Positions 6,422 to 15,855 are shown, counted from the first letter of the stretch. The stretch is DNA of 54,277 bases from Myxococcota bacterium (GCA_022842935.1 JALHOP010000022.1:1-54277); one strand, 5' to 3'. The notes: generated by a model from the letters alone, not told the origin. Numbers and translations are program-made.

Positions 6422-6437
6422 GACCCGTTAACAGGTC
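6422..6437. promoter_or_regulatory. Palindromic operator of the Phd/ParE module
   Basis: GACC-C-GTTAAC-A-GGTC is an interrupted 16-bp palindrome 16 bases upstream of the antitoxin ATG. A strong ribosome-binding site, GGAGGGAGGAA, lies between them. Inferred autoregulatory site of the Phd-type antitoxin. Confidence 0.5.
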
Positions 6438-6453
6438 CGGAGGGAGGAACACC

Positions 6454-6738
6454 ATGGCCAAGCCGATCAGCGTCGCAGAGGACATCGTTCCGCTTAACGA
6501 GTTCAAGGCGAACGCTTCGAAGATGTTGCGGCACCTTCATAACTCGCACCGCCCCTTGGTCATTACGCAGAACGGCAAGCCGTCTGCCGTCGTGCTTACA
6601 CCCGCCGAATTCGATGCCCTCAGCTATCGTAGCCGGTTCATTGCGTCCGTCGAAGCAGGTCTCCGCGATGCCGATGCGGGGCGCACGATGTCGACCGACG
6701 AAGCCCGCAAGCGAATCAAGCGCGAGTTTCCCGAATGA
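6454..6738 (+). CDS. Phd/YefM-family antitoxin
   Basis: A 94-residue protein. Core IVPLNEFKANASKMLRHL, then PLVITQNGKPSAVVLTPAEFDAL, the classic Phd/YefM N-terminal DNA-binding fold. The C-terminal part (SVEAGLRDADAGRTMSTDEA) is the toxin-wrapping tail. It is preceded by a strong Shine-Dalgarno sequence and by a palindromic operator, and is coupled to the ParE gene by an ATGA overlap. Confidence 0.95.
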   Translation: MAKPISVAEDIVPLNEFKANASKMLRHLHNSHRPLVITQNGKPSAVVLTPAEFDALSYRSRFIASVEAGLRDADAGRTMSTDEARKRIKREFPE

Positions 6739-7031
6739 AGGTCGAGTGGTCTGCGCTCGCGCTTGACCTCCTTCTCGAGAACGCCCGACGAATCGCGGTC
6801 GACAATCGCTCTGCCGCGGTCAAGTGGGTCCGTCGCGTTGAGTCGCGGGTCCGCACTCTTGGTCGCACGCCCCGAATAGGCCGCGTCGTCGAAGAGCTCG
6901 AACGCGACGACATTCGCGAGGTGGTCGTCGGAGCTTACCGAGTCATTTACCGCGTCGAACCGAAAAGGGTCGTCGTCCTCACCGTGTTCGAAGGACATCG
7001 CTTGCTTCGCGCCGACGACGTTGACACCTAG
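6735..7031 (+). CDS. ParE/RelE-superfamily toxin
   Basis: A 98-residue protein: MKVEWSALALDLLLENARRIA, then a VESRVRTLGRTPRIGRVVEEL segment (split here for reading) and the C-terminal IREVVVGAYRVIYRVE and VVVLTVFEGHRLL. The P-x-x-G-R-x-V-x-E and Y-R-V-I-Y-R motifs are those of ParE-like toxins, which poison gyrase in studied cases. Last gene of the TA island; a broken structured repeat starts 7 bases downstream. Confidence 0.93.
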   Translation: MKVEWSALALDLLLENARRIAVDNRSAAVKWVRRVESRVRTLGRTPRIGRVVEELERDDIREVVVGAYRVIYRVEPKRVVVLTVFEGHRLLRADDVDT

Positions 7032-7038
7032 CCAAGTC

Positions 7039-7121
7039 GGCCAATTCGCCATGATGGCCGCAGGGGTCGTGTCGAAGCGCCGCGACTCGCAGGCCGTCAC
7101 TCGCGGCGCTATTAGTCCGAC
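7039..7121 (+). repeat. Structured palindromic repeat, copy E (truncated)
   Basis: It begins AGTCGGCCAATTCGCC-ATGATGGCCGC like the left ends of the other copies and keeps the GTCGAAGCGCCGCGA hairpin segment. It then diverges before the right half. It marks the boundary between the TA island and ordinary chromosome. Confidence 0.65.
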
Positions 7122-7657
7122 TTCAAGCCAAGCTGCGCCTTGTGCTCCACGCATCCGGCCATGCTCGTGAAGAGTAGACCGAGATCGAAGCCCGCCGTTT
7201 TGGTCTTCTCGTAGCGGCGCTCGACCCTGCTGAGCTCCGCGTACGAGAAGCGCTTCGACTTCGCATCTTTGGCCTCGCACGCTAAAACGTACTTGGCCTC
7301 GGCGCGCGGCTCGAAGGCGCAATACATCTCGCTGGTCTCGTAGCGGCCGTCGCCATCGAAGAACCACTCGGTGCATTTCTGCGTTTTGGCGTCGTAGAGG
7401 GCGAGCGATGAGGGGTCGAGCTTCTTGAAGAGCTGATCGCAAATCTGCCGCGCCAGAAACATGGCGTCGGGGTTCACCTTGGTCACGGCGATGCGCATGT
7501 AGCAGTCGCGCAAGTTCGTTGGCGTTGCCTGCGACTCGTCGCTTGCCGGGGGGCGTGCTTCGCTGCCAGGCGTCGTGCGGCCAGCTTGTGTCTGCGCCTC
7601 CGCCTTGCAAGCCAAGAGCACCGCGAGCGCCAGGAATCCGAGAGCCGACCAACGCAT
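7112..7657 (-). CDS. Hypothetical lipoprotein or secreted protein
   Basis: A 181-residue protein with an N-terminal signal MRWSALGFLALAVLLACKAEA. LLAC could be a lipobox; a signal peptidase I site after AEA is the alternative. The body has four further cysteines and no domain that I recognise. The ATG has a good Shine-Dalgarno (AAAGGGGG). Its 3' end overlaps the edge of repeat copy E by 10 bases. It is divergent from the next gene with 63 bases between. Confidence 0.75.
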   Translation of the reverse strand: MRWSALGFLALAVLLACKAEAQTQAGRTTPGSEARPPASDESQATPTNLRDCYMRIAVTKVNPDAMFLARQICDQLFKKLDPSSLALYDAKTQKCTEWFFDGDGRYETSEMYCAFEPRAEAKYVLACEAKDAKSKRFSYAELSRVERRYEKTKTAGFDLGLLFTSMAGCVEHKAQLGLKSD

Positions 7658-7720
7658 ACTACCCCCTTTGGCGCATGTGCGAGTTGCGCCGTCTCAAGGA
7701 CTGCCACATGATGCGCGGCC

Positions 7721-8053
7721 ATGAAACTTTCTCTTCTGGTCGTAGGAACGTTGGCTGTTGGATTGTTCGCAGGTTGTGCGAGGACGACGATGGCGGGTGC
7801 CGGTGTGCACGTCGCCAAAGATCGCGCCGAGGTGAATGGTTGCCAGCCGATCAGCGCGGTCGACGCCACGCAGGGCTCGCAAGAGAAGGCCGAGACCGAG
7901 CTACGCAACGACGCTGGCCGCATGAACGCCAACTGGGTGCTCATCACCGATACGGTCGAGAACGGTGGCTACGTGAATCTGAAGGGCACCGCGTACAACT
8001 GCCCGAAGGATATGGCGAGCACCATGAAGGCCGACAGCGACGAGGCGATGTAA
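7721..8053 (+). CDS. DUF4156-like lipoprotein
   Basis: A 110-residue protein. Signal MKLSLLVVGTLAVGLFAGC ends in a lipobox (FAGC). The mature part has VNGCQPI, then ELRNDAGRMNANWVLIT and LKGTAYNCP. Two cysteines placed far apart and the N-D-A-x-x-x-x-A-N segment are typical of DUF4156/RcsF-like small outer-membrane lipoproteins. Function unknown. A strong terminator follows immediately. Confidence 0.75.
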   Translation: MKLSLLVVGTLAVGLFAGCARTTMAGAGVHVAKDRAEVNGCQPISAVDATQGSQEKAETELRNDAGRMNANWVLITDTVENGGYVNLKGTAYNCPKDMASTMKADSDEAM

Positions 8054-8058
8054 AAAAA

Positions 8059-8082
8059 ATGGCCCGGGAGTGACCGGGCCAT
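8059..8082 (+). terminator. Rho-independent terminator
   Basis: ATGGCCCGG (8059-8067) and CCGGGCCAT (8074-8082) form a perfect 9-bp stem with a 6-base loop, followed by CTTTTC. An A-run precedes it, so it could act in both directions between this gene and the minus-strand gene at 8148-8516. Confidence 0.85.
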
Positions 8083-8147
8083 CTTTTCGTTGACGCTACC
8101 GCGTTGGCGACCCGAAGGTCGCCCCAGGGCGGGAGTGTCTCGAATGG

Positions 8148-8516
8148 TTAGGCGACTGCCATGGCTGCTTCTTGCGGAAGCGCCGCGCGGCACTGGTCGA
8201 TGAGCTGGCGCATGCGGGCGAGCTCTTTCACGGTCACGTAGACGGCGCCGTCCAGATGGGCGGTGAAGACCATGCGCACGACCTCGCCGAGGGTGGCAAA
8301 GGCGTTGTCGAAAGCTGCTGTCTCGGCAGAGCCGGTTGGGGCCATGTCGTCGAAGTAGGCGCGCACCTCGAGCACCATGCGGGGATCGATCGCGTAGGTG
8401 AGGCTCTTCGGACGGAAACGCCCTTCGGCCCGTCGCTTGAGGCCCGAGTCACACTCATCGACGACGGCGAACATCTTGTCGACCATCGCTACTTTGTCGC
8501 TGACGGAAAGCGCCAC
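8148..8516 (-). CDS. Hypothetical protein, about 122 residues
   Basis: Soluble, no signal peptide. Contains MVDKMFAVVDECDSGLKRRAE, SLTYAIDPRMVLEVRAYFDD, and a helical C-terminus with VYVTVKELARMRQLIDQ. A GTG at 8516 is preferred over the GTG at 8525 because the Shine-Dalgarno TAGGAG then lies at a normal distance. Coding composition is convincing but I recognise no family. Confidence 0.6.
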   Translation of the reverse strand: MALSVSDKVAMVDKMFAVVDECDSGLKRRAEGRFRPKSLTYAIDPRMVLEVRAYFDDMAPTGSAETAAFDNAFATLGEVVRMVFTAHLDGAVYVTVKELARMRQLIDQCRAALPQEAAMAVA

Positions 8517-8676
8517 GGCACACACTCCTAAGTGAGCTTCGGGCGAGGTTGGCGGATCTCGACGAGCTCATAGAGAAACCGAAGGGCAGACACCCCCCAG
8601 AGGTCTATGCACTCGTTATCGTCAACGGGGATCCGGTGTTGCGTGCGTCACCGCTTCAAGAGACGCCACGGCGTCA

Positions 8677-9210
8677 TCAAGGTGCGCAAACTTGCACGCA
8701 CTTCGTGCTGCTCGAGCCCTCGACGCAGGTGAAGCCTGGATCGCAGTCCCCCGCCTGTTCGCAGGTGGCGGCGCCCGGCGGGAAGGCATCGTCCTCGGTA
8801 ATACAGACGCCAACCTGGCCATCGGAGTCCGGCAACGGATCACATTTGAGGTCGCTCGGGCAGGTGAAGAACTGCTTGCAGCACTCGAGAGTGAACAGGG
8901 CGGCGCTCTGCTGGCAGAGATCGAGCATGATGTCGTCGCAGCTCAATGCGACGACCTGAGCGATCTGACGGCTCGTGAGTGGGGATCTGTCGCAATTGTC
9001 GACGAACTCTTCCTCGTCGAAGGCGCCGCCGCAGCCGTTGTCGGTCAGGCATTCGTTGCTACGGTCGTAAAGGTCTTGGCAGGTTGCGCTCGTTTGAACC
9101 TCGCGATCGCCGTCGCCGCCGTCTCCGTCGCCTTGCTGCTCGCCTGGATCACGATCCGAGCTGCACGCCATTGCCGCGACCAACATCCCCAACATCGTCC
9201 AATGGCGCAT
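8677..9210 (-). CDS. Cysteine-rich lipoprotein
   Basis: A 177-residue protein from MRHWTMLGMLVAAMACSSD; the signal ends in AMAC, a lipobox. A low-complexity acidic/Gly linker follows (GDGDGGDGDRE), then about a dozen cysteines, including CQDLYDRSNECLTDNGCGG, LECCKQFFTC and CDPGFTCVEG near the end. It is a myxobacteria-like surface lipoprotein with several disulfides. Role unknown. About 160 bases without a gene separate it from 8516; nothing is seen there. Confidence 0.8.
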   Translation of the reverse strand: MRHWTMLGMLVAAMACSSDRDPGEQQGDGDGGDGDREVQTSATCQDLYDRSNECLTDNGCGGAFDEEEFVDNCDRSPLTSRQIAQVVALSCDDIMLDLCQQSAALFTLECCKQFFTCPSDLKCDPLPDSDGQVGVCITEDDAFPPGAATCEQAGDCDPGFTCVEGSSSTKCVQVCAP

Positions 9211-9388
9211 CCCGAGATCCTCCACCTTTCTCTACACATCTACCGCCTCCCTTGGGCTTACCTCACGAACCTTCTTGAGGCGAAACTCCCATCGGGCACT
9301 TCATACGTGGGGCCTTTTGACCGTGACGCGACGTCCCATGGTCATTTAAAGTCACGTCTTTTCAATGGCTTACGTCAGATCTCAAATA

Positions 9389-9402
9389 GGCACACCACCT
9401 GC
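9389..9402 (+). promoter_or_regulatory. Sigma-54-type promoter for the first Ser/Thr kinase
   Basis: AGGCACACCACCTGCA has GG at 9389-9390 and GC at 9401-9402, exactly ten bases between, as in the -24/-12 elements of sigma-54 promoters. It lies about 40 bases upstream of the kinase GTG. A similar site stands in front of the second kinase at 41900. Confidence 0.5.
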
Positions 9403-9443
9403 ACAGCATTACGCCAGCGCCATTCGGGAGGAAACACGCCATC

Positions 9444-10454
9444 GTGTCGCAACCGCGGCCGTCATCATCGCAGACCCGCTCGCGGGTCACGCTGCAGCGT
9501 TATGAACGTCTTCAGTTGCTTGGTCGCGGAACCATGGGCTCAGTTTACGCGGCGCGTGATCGACTGAACGGGAAGCGGGTCGCGGTGAAGGTGCTCCATC
9601 CGCACTTTGGCGCCGAGTCGGCCACCGCTGTGCGCTTTGCGCGCGAGGCCAAAGCGCTGCGCGGCATCAGGCATCCCAACGTCACCCGGCTCATCGACGT
9701 CATCGAAGACGGCGCCGCCCTGGCGTACGTCATGGAGCTCCTCGACGGGGAGAGCCTACGTACCCTGCTCGACCGAGCGCCCGAACCGCCCCTCGAGGTC
9801 GTGTACGCTATCGCGATGCAGATGACCGCGGCGCTCGAAGCCATCCACCGTGTTGGTGTCATCCACAGGGACGTCAAACCCGAAAACGTCTTCTGCAATC
9901 GTGGGCCGCACGGCGCGCTCAATGTGAAGCTCCTCGACTTCGGTGTCGCCAAAGTGAGCTTAAGCTCTTCGCGCGTCGATTCGACCGCCGCAGGCACGAT
10001 GCTCGGAACTCCGGCTTACATGGCGCCGGAACAGGTGCGCGGCCACGCAATCGACGCGCGCACCGACGTCTACGCCTTCGGCGCCGTGCTCTACGAGATG
10101 CTCTGCGGTCGCCCCCCGCTCAGCGCGCGCAATCTCGGGGAAATGATCCTCCGGCTCATGGCGGTCACGCCCGTGCCGCCGAGCGTTGCTTCCGGGCGCA
10201 AACCTCGCCTCGCGCCCGCCTTGGAAGCCCTCGTCATGCGGTGCCTCGCCAAGGCACCCACCGACCGTCCCGAATCGATGACCAGAGTTCGCGCAGAGCT
10301 TTTGGCCTCCGCAGACGTGATGAACGCGCCCACCGCCATCATGCATGTGGATGAGATCAATGCCATACTCCGGAGAGGTCGTAGTGACCCGTCCGAGGAG
10401 GGCTGTGCGAACATGAGGTCGTGGGGGAAAGAGTGCTCGCGAGCCAGCGCTTGA
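9444..10454 (+). CDS. Hanks-type serine/threonine protein kinase
   Basis: A 336-residue kinase without a membrane segment. All catalytic motifs are present: glycine loop LLGRGTMGSVYAA (25-37), VAVK with K49, HRDVKPEN (141-148), DFG (165-167), GTPAYMAPE (188-196). The C-terminal ~45 residues are a short tail with no extra domain. The start is GTG with GGGAGGA upstream. The FHA gene follows directly and starts six bases after this stop (or overlaps it), suggesting that kinase and phosphopeptide reader work together. Confidence 0.95.
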   Translation: MSQPRPSSSQTRSRVTLQRYERLQLLGRGTMGSVYAARDRLNGKRVAVKVLHPHFGAESATAVRFAREAKALRGIRHPNVTRLIDVIEDGAALAYVMELLDGESLRTLLDRAPEPPLEVVYAIAMQMTAALEAIHRVGVIHRDVKPENVFCNRGPHGALNVKLLDFGVAKVSLSSSRVDSTAAGTMLGTPAYMAPEQVRGHAIDARTDVYAFGAVLYEMLCGRPPLSARNLGEMILRLMAVTPVPPSVASGRKPRLAPALEALVMRCLAKAPTDRPESMTRVRAELLASADVMNAPTAIMHVDEINAILRRGRSDPSEEGCANMRSWGKECSRASA

Positions 10455-10459
10455 GCGCG

Positions 10460-10990
10460 ATGGCAGTCAGCGCCGACAGGCTCGGCGAGTTCGACCATGA
10501 CGCGCGCCTACTCGACCTTGAGACGTTCCGCGCTCTCCACGGTGAAGCTTTCTTCGTTCACTACGGTGCGCTCGCGAACCTCCACCCGTCGAGCGCCTTG
10601 CGCGGCACGTTCAACAGCGAAGAGCTCCGCGTCGACGGCTCGTGGCTGCATCAGTATTTCGTCTTCCGCCTGCGCAAGGCGCCCGGCGAGCGGCTCGACC
10701 TGCCCATTTGCATTGGCCGCACGTCGGAGAACGACGTCATCATCCCCGACGAGTCTCTGTCGAGGCGCCACGCGCAGGTGTCTTCAATAGCATACAGTGA
10801 AAACAGCCCTTGGGTCATCCGCGACCTGGGTTCGACCAACGGTACCTACGTCGACGACGTCAGGCTGCCGCGCGACATCCCAACTGGCATCGTTACGGGA
10901 TCGCGGGTGCGTCTTGGGAGCGTCGAGCTGACCTTCCTGTTGGCGCGGGAGTTCTGCACCTTGGTGCGCGGCCTGGGAACCAACGCCTGA
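10460..10990 (+). CDS. FHA-domain protein
   Basis: A 176-residue protein. The FHA core is clear: ICIGRTSENDVIIPDESLSR, RRHAQV, then LGSTNGTYVDD and RLGSVELTF. The G-R, S-x-R-H and N-G-x-x-V residues that contact phosphothreonine are intact. The N-terminal ~80 residues are of unknown fold. The ATG at 10460 is chosen; a GTG at 10421 overlapping the kinase gene is the alternative. Placement next to the kinase gene suggests that it binds a kinase substrate or the kinase itself. Confidence 0.92.
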   Translation: MAVSADRLGEFDHDARLLDLETFRALHGEAFFVHYGALANLHPSSALRGTFNSEELRVDGSWLHQYFVFRLRKAPGERLDLPICIGRTSENDVIIPDESLSRRHAQVSSIAYSENSPWVIRDLGSTNGTYVDDVRLPRDIPTGIVTGSRVRLGSVELTFLLAREFCTLVRGLGTNA

Positions 10991-11050
10991 CTCCGCCGCT
11001 CGGGCCTCGTGGGTAGATCGCCGGCTGACCGTGGCGTAAGCTCGCCGTCC

Positions 11051-12207
<1,157 letters not shown>

Positions 12208-12211
<4 letters not shown>

Positions 12212-13008
12212 GCACAGTCGACGTCCGTATCGAGAACGCTATTGCGACGCTCACCTTGAGCCGTCCCGAAGCGTTGAACGCCTTGAACACCGCCATGATG
12301 GACGAGCTGGGGGCGGCGGCCTCGCGCGTCGAGCATGACCCTGCGGTGCGCGCAGTGGTGCTGACCGGTGCTGGCAAACACTTCATGGCTGGTGGGGACG
12401 TGAAGTTCTTCGCCGAGACGATGGCGGCAACGCCGAACGCGACCGACCGCCGTGTGCTCTTCGAGAGATTCGTGTCCCGCTTGCACCCAGTGATGACGTC
12501 GCTACGACGGATGCCCAAGCCGGTTCTCGCGAGCGTGCGCGGCGCGGCGGCGGGCTTTGGTTTGTCTCTCATGATGGCCGCCGATCTCGCGATCGTCGCC
12601 GAAGACAGTTACTTCACACTCGCATACGCCAACATCGGTGTGAGCCCCGACGGCTCCTCGACGTACGTTTTGCCCCGTCTCGTCGGCGTCAAGCGTGCCA
12701 TGGAGATCGCGTTGCTCGGCGACCGCTTCGACGCCAAACAGGCGCTCGCCATTGGGCTCGTCAATCGCGTCGTGCCCGCCGCAGAGCTGGACGCACAGAC
12801 GCGCGCGCTCGCCGAACGTCTCGCCACTGGTCCGACCGCGGCGCTCGGACGCACCAAGAACCTCATCAATCGTTCGCTCGAAAACGACTACGATACGCAG
12901 CTACAACTCGAAGCCGAGTCGTTTGCAGCGTGCGCGGCCGGTGAAGATTTCCAGCGCGGTGTCACCGCGTTCGTCGACAAAAAGAAAGCGGAGTTCGTGG
13001 GACGATGA
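12208..13008 (+). CDS. Crotonase-family enoyl-CoA hydratase/isomerase (PaaG-like)
   Basis: A 266-residue protein. The oxyanion-hole segment HFMAGGDVKFF and GAAAGFGLSLMMAADLAI are present. In place of the two catalytic glutamates of hydratases, the segment reads FTLAYANIGVSPDGSSTYVL: the first Glu is lost and an Asp follows Pro. This matches isomerase-type members such as PaaG rather than a classical hydratase. It is coupled by ATGA overlaps to both neighbours. Confidence 0.9.
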
Positions 13009-13826
13009 GCACTCTCAAAGGCAAGACTCTTTTCATCACTGGCGCATCACGCGGTATTGGTTACGCCATCGGTTTGCGGGCAGCACGGGACGGGGCGAAC
13101 ATCGTCATCGCCGCGAAGACCGCCGACCCGCATCCGAAGCTGCCAGGCACCATTCACTCCGCGGCGGCGGACTTCGAGAAGGCCGGTGGCAAGGCGTTGC
13201 CGTTGACTGTCGACGTACGCAACGAAGACAACATCCAAGCTGCGGTGGCCGAGGCCGTGAAGGTCTTCGGCGGCATCGACATCTGTGTCAACAACGCGAG
13301 CGCCATTCAGCTTACCGGAACGCTCGAGACCGAGCCGAAGCGGTTCGACCTCATGTTCGGCGTCAACGTGCGCGGAACGTACATGACGTCGCGGGCCTGC
13401 TTGCCCCACCTCGTGAAAGGCAAGAACCCGCACATCTTGAACCTCTCACCGCCACTGTCCATGCAAGCCAAGTGGTTCAAGAACCACGTCGCTTACACCA
13501 TGGCGAAGTACGGCATGAGCATGTGCGTGCTCGGCATGGCGGAAGAGTTTCGTGACCAAGGCGTGGCCGTGAACGCGTTGTGGCCGCGCACCACCATCGC
13601 CACTGCGGCGGTAAACATGCTCGGCGGTGAAGACATGATGAACGCTTCACGCACTCCCGACATCATGGCGGACGCGGCGCACGTCATCTTGACGAGCGAC
13701 AGCCGCAAGACGACGGGCAACTTCTTCATCGACGACCAGGTGCTCGAGGGCGCGGGGGTCAAAGACCTCGATAAGTACGCGGTCGTTAAAGGCGCCAAGC
13801 TCATCCCCGACTTCTTCATCGAGTGA
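13005..13826 (+). CDS. SDR-family oxidoreductase, HSDL2-like
   Basis: A 273-residue protein: cofactor motif TGASRGIGYAI, then NIVIAAKTADPHPKLPGTIH, a stretch that is a hallmark of the HSDL2 group. It has NNASAI and the active-site YTMAKYGMS with Y-x-x-x-K; the usual catalytic serine region reads LNLSPPLS. The C-terminal SCP2 domain of animal HSDL2 is absent. It would oxidise or reduce a hydroxyacyl or acyl-CoA derivative made by the two enzymes encoded upstream. Confidence 0.92.
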   Translation: MSTLKGKTLFITGASRGIGYAIGLRAARDGANIVIAAKTADPHPKLPGTIHSAAADFEKAGGKALPLTVDVRNEDNIQAAVAEAVKVFGGIDICVNNASAIQLTGTLETEPKRFDLMFGVNVRGTYMTSRACLPHLVKGKNPHILNLSPPLSMQAKWFKNHVAYTMAKYGMSMCVLGMAEEFRDQGVAVNALWPRTTIATAAVNMLGGEDMMNASRTPDIMADAAHVILTSDSRKTTGNFFIDDQVLEGAGVKDLDKYAVVKGAKLIPDFFIE

Positions 13827-14878
13827 TGCGCTTCGTCGTCGTTGTCGTCGCGCTATCATGCGTGTCGGGCCGTGCTCTCGCCTGGGGCGAGCGCGGCCAC
13901 GACGTGGTGACGCGGGTCGCCGCCCGGCTCGTCGCCGCGCGCATGATGGACGATCCGTCGCTCGCGGCGCCGCTGATCGCTCGCGAGCACATGCTCGCGC
14001 ACCTGTCCAACGTACCCGACATCGTCTGGCGCGGCGGCGAGCACGCCAAGGTGAATGCGCCGACGCATTACATCGATTGGGAAAAGATCTTGCCTTCGCT
14101 CGCGTACGCGCAGGCCCCGCGCACCTACGCCGAGGCGGCTCTCCTGGCGAAGGCGCGTGGGCTCGAGCTAGCGAGCGACGTTGGTACGGCGCCGTGGCGC
14201 GTCGAGCAGCTCGCGGCCGCGATGACGGCGGCCTTGAAGAAGGTGAAGCAGCTCCCGCCGGCAGAGCTCGCTGGAGGCAAGCAGCTCGAGGAGCGCGTCA
14301 ACGAGGCTCTTCTCTACGCGGGCTTACTCTCGCACTTCGTTGGTGACTTGTCGCAGCCGCACCACAACACCGATGACCATGACGGCTGGAAGACCGGACA
14401 GGGCGGCATCCACGCCTACTTCGAGAGCGAGCTGGTGAGCGCGGCACCGCTCCAGCTCGAGGCCGATGTCTTTGCCGTGGCCCTCGCGACCCAACCGGCG
14501 CGGGCCTTGAGCGCGCTGACGGGCCAAGGGAACGAGCCACTCGCTATCGCGCTCGCCGAGAGCTTCGATGCCTTGCGTTACGTCGAGGAGATCCGGGACC
14601 TCGATGCGCGCTACGCGGTCACCGTGAAAGGCGACAAGAAGAAGCCTGCGACGCGAAAGCCAGCGAGCGTCGTGCTGCCGTATCTGCAGTCGCGCATCAC
14701 CGAGCGGTTGGCGACGGCGGCGGATGTGCTGGCCACCCTCTGGATCAACACCTGGGTCGCCTCTGGCAAGCCCGACATGCGTGCCTACAAGAGCTACGTC
14801 TACCCGACGCACCCTGATTTCATCGCGCCGACGTACGTTCCTGTCGCGGCAAGCGGGAAAGACAGCAACGCGCCCTGA
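13826..14878 (+). CDS. Secreted S1/P1 nuclease-type zinc hydrolase
   Basis: A 350-residue protein with signal MRFVVVVVALSCVSGRALA. Cleavage would expose an N-terminal tryptophan (WGERGH), as in nuclease P1, where W1 and H6 bind zinc. The other ligands follow in order: D in NVPDIVW, H in PTHYIDW, H-x-x-x-D and HH in HFVGDLSQPHH, and HAYFE at the last site, with Glu for the usual Asp. It could be a nuclease or a phospholipase C-like enzyme. The ATG overlaps the SDR stop. Likely periplasmic or extracellular. Confidence 0.85.
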   Translation: MRFVVVVVALSCVSGRALAWGERGHDVVTRVAARLVAARMMDDPSLAAPLIAREHMLAHLSNVPDIVWRGGEHAKVNAPTHYIDWEKILPSLAYAQAPRTYAEAALLAKARGLELASDVGTAPWRVEQLAAAMTAALKKVKQLPPAELAGGKQLEERVNEALLYAGLLSHFVGDLSQPHHNTDDHDGWKTGQGGIHAYFESELVSAAPLQLEADVFAVALATQPARALSALTGQGNEPLAIALAESFDALRYVEEIRDLDARYAVTVKGDKKKPATRKPASVVLPYLQSRITERLATAADVLATLWINTWVASGKPDMRAYKSYVYPTHPDFIAPTYVPVAASGKDSNAP

Positions 14879-15843
14879 TGCAATCGCTCAGCTTCGAGGA
14901 CCTCGACGCCGAAAGCGCCGCCTTCGACGCCGCAGTGGCGAAAACCCCGGAGATCGATCTCTATTGTTCGGCGAGCGATTGGATCTTGCCGGCGCACTCC
15001 GCCTTCGCGCCAGAGCAAGACCCGTTCGTTTGGCGCACGGACAACGGGTACCTCGCGTTCGCACTCGATGCGCGCGCGCAGCGCATCTTGATGCCCCTCG
15101 AGCTGTCCTGGGGCTTTCCGTCGCCGCTCATCGGCCCGTCACCCGAGAAGATGGTACTCGACCTGCGCGGCCTGCTTGGCGCCCATCGGCGCTCCTGGCA
15201 GCTCTGCGCGGTGGGCGGCATCGTTCCCGCCTCGCGCGCCTTCAACGCCCTGCTCGCCGACCTCGGGCCCTACTATCGCCTCCACCGCGGCGAGAGTACC
15301 CGCCGCTACCGCGCTTTTCTCGAGGACGGAGCCGACGGGTTCTTGTCCAGGCGGTCGAGAGACTTTCGCAAGAGCTTGCGGCGATCGCGCGACAAGGCCA
15401 AGGCCATGGGGTTGACCTTCGAGTTGGTCGCCGACGATGCGTCCGCTGAAGCGGTCTATGAACGTGTTCTCGATGTCGACCGGCGCAGCTGGAAGGGCAA
15501 AGAAGGCGTGGGACTCGCGTCGAGCGCCATGGCGCTGCACTACCGCTTGCAGACCGCGCGTTTGCTCCGACGGCGCGCCCTGCGCTTGTGGTTTGCGCGG
15601 CACGACGAGCGTGACGTCGGATACATCCTCGGCGGCCTCTTCGCCTCGACCTACCGCGGTCTTCAGTTCGCCTACGACGACGCCTATTCGGCCATTGGGC
15701 TCGGCAATCTCATGCAACTTGTGACAATCGAGGGCGTAGCCGCAGAGGGCATCGCGCTCTACGACCTGGGCTCCGACGTCGACTACAAAGCGCGCTGGGG
15801 CGATGAGTGTTTCGAAACGATGACGGTGCTCATCGCCGGCTGA
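14878..15843 (+). CDS. GNAT-fold acyltransferase (BioF2/CelD-like)
   Basis: A 321-residue protein. The RRSRDFRKSLRRSRDKAKAMG stretch (read as RRSRDFRKSL, then RRSRDKAKAMG) and the C-terminal AYDDAYSAIGLGNLMQL and LYDLGSDVDYKARWG are typical of the Acetyltransf_6 group of GNAT proteins, several of which act on polysaccharide or peptidoglycan precursors. The start overlaps the stop of the preceding gene by one base, so it is operon-linked. Substrate unknown. Confidence 0.8.
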   Translation: MQSLSFEDLDAESAAFDAAVAKTPEIDLYCSASDWILPAHSAFAPEQDPFVWRTDNGYLAFALDARAQRILMPLELSWGFPSPLIGPSPEKMVLDLRGLLGAHRRSWQLCAVGGIVPASRAFNALLADLGPYYRLHRGESTRRYRAFLEDGADGFLSRRSRDFRKSLRRSRDKAKAMGLTFELVADDASAEAVYERVLDVDRRSWKGKEGVGLASSAMALHYRLQTARLLRRRALRLWFARHDERDVGYILGGLFASTYRGLQFAYDDAYSAIGLGNLMQLVTIEGVAAEGIALYDLGSDVDYKARWGDECFETMTVLIAG

Positions 15844-15855
15844 TATGTACGGGGT

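Noticed and set aside
594-7121. Structured repeats as classical integron attC sites
   Set aside because: No R-Y-Y-Y-A-A-C / G-T-T-R-R-R-Y core pair is conserved among the copies, and no integrase gene is in the window. Only the positional analogy is kept.
8549-8959. Plus-strand gene starting near 8549
   Set aside because: The first 30 codons look protein-like, but the rest is antisense to the Cys-rich lipoprotein and the start would be a TTG without Shine-Dalgarno.
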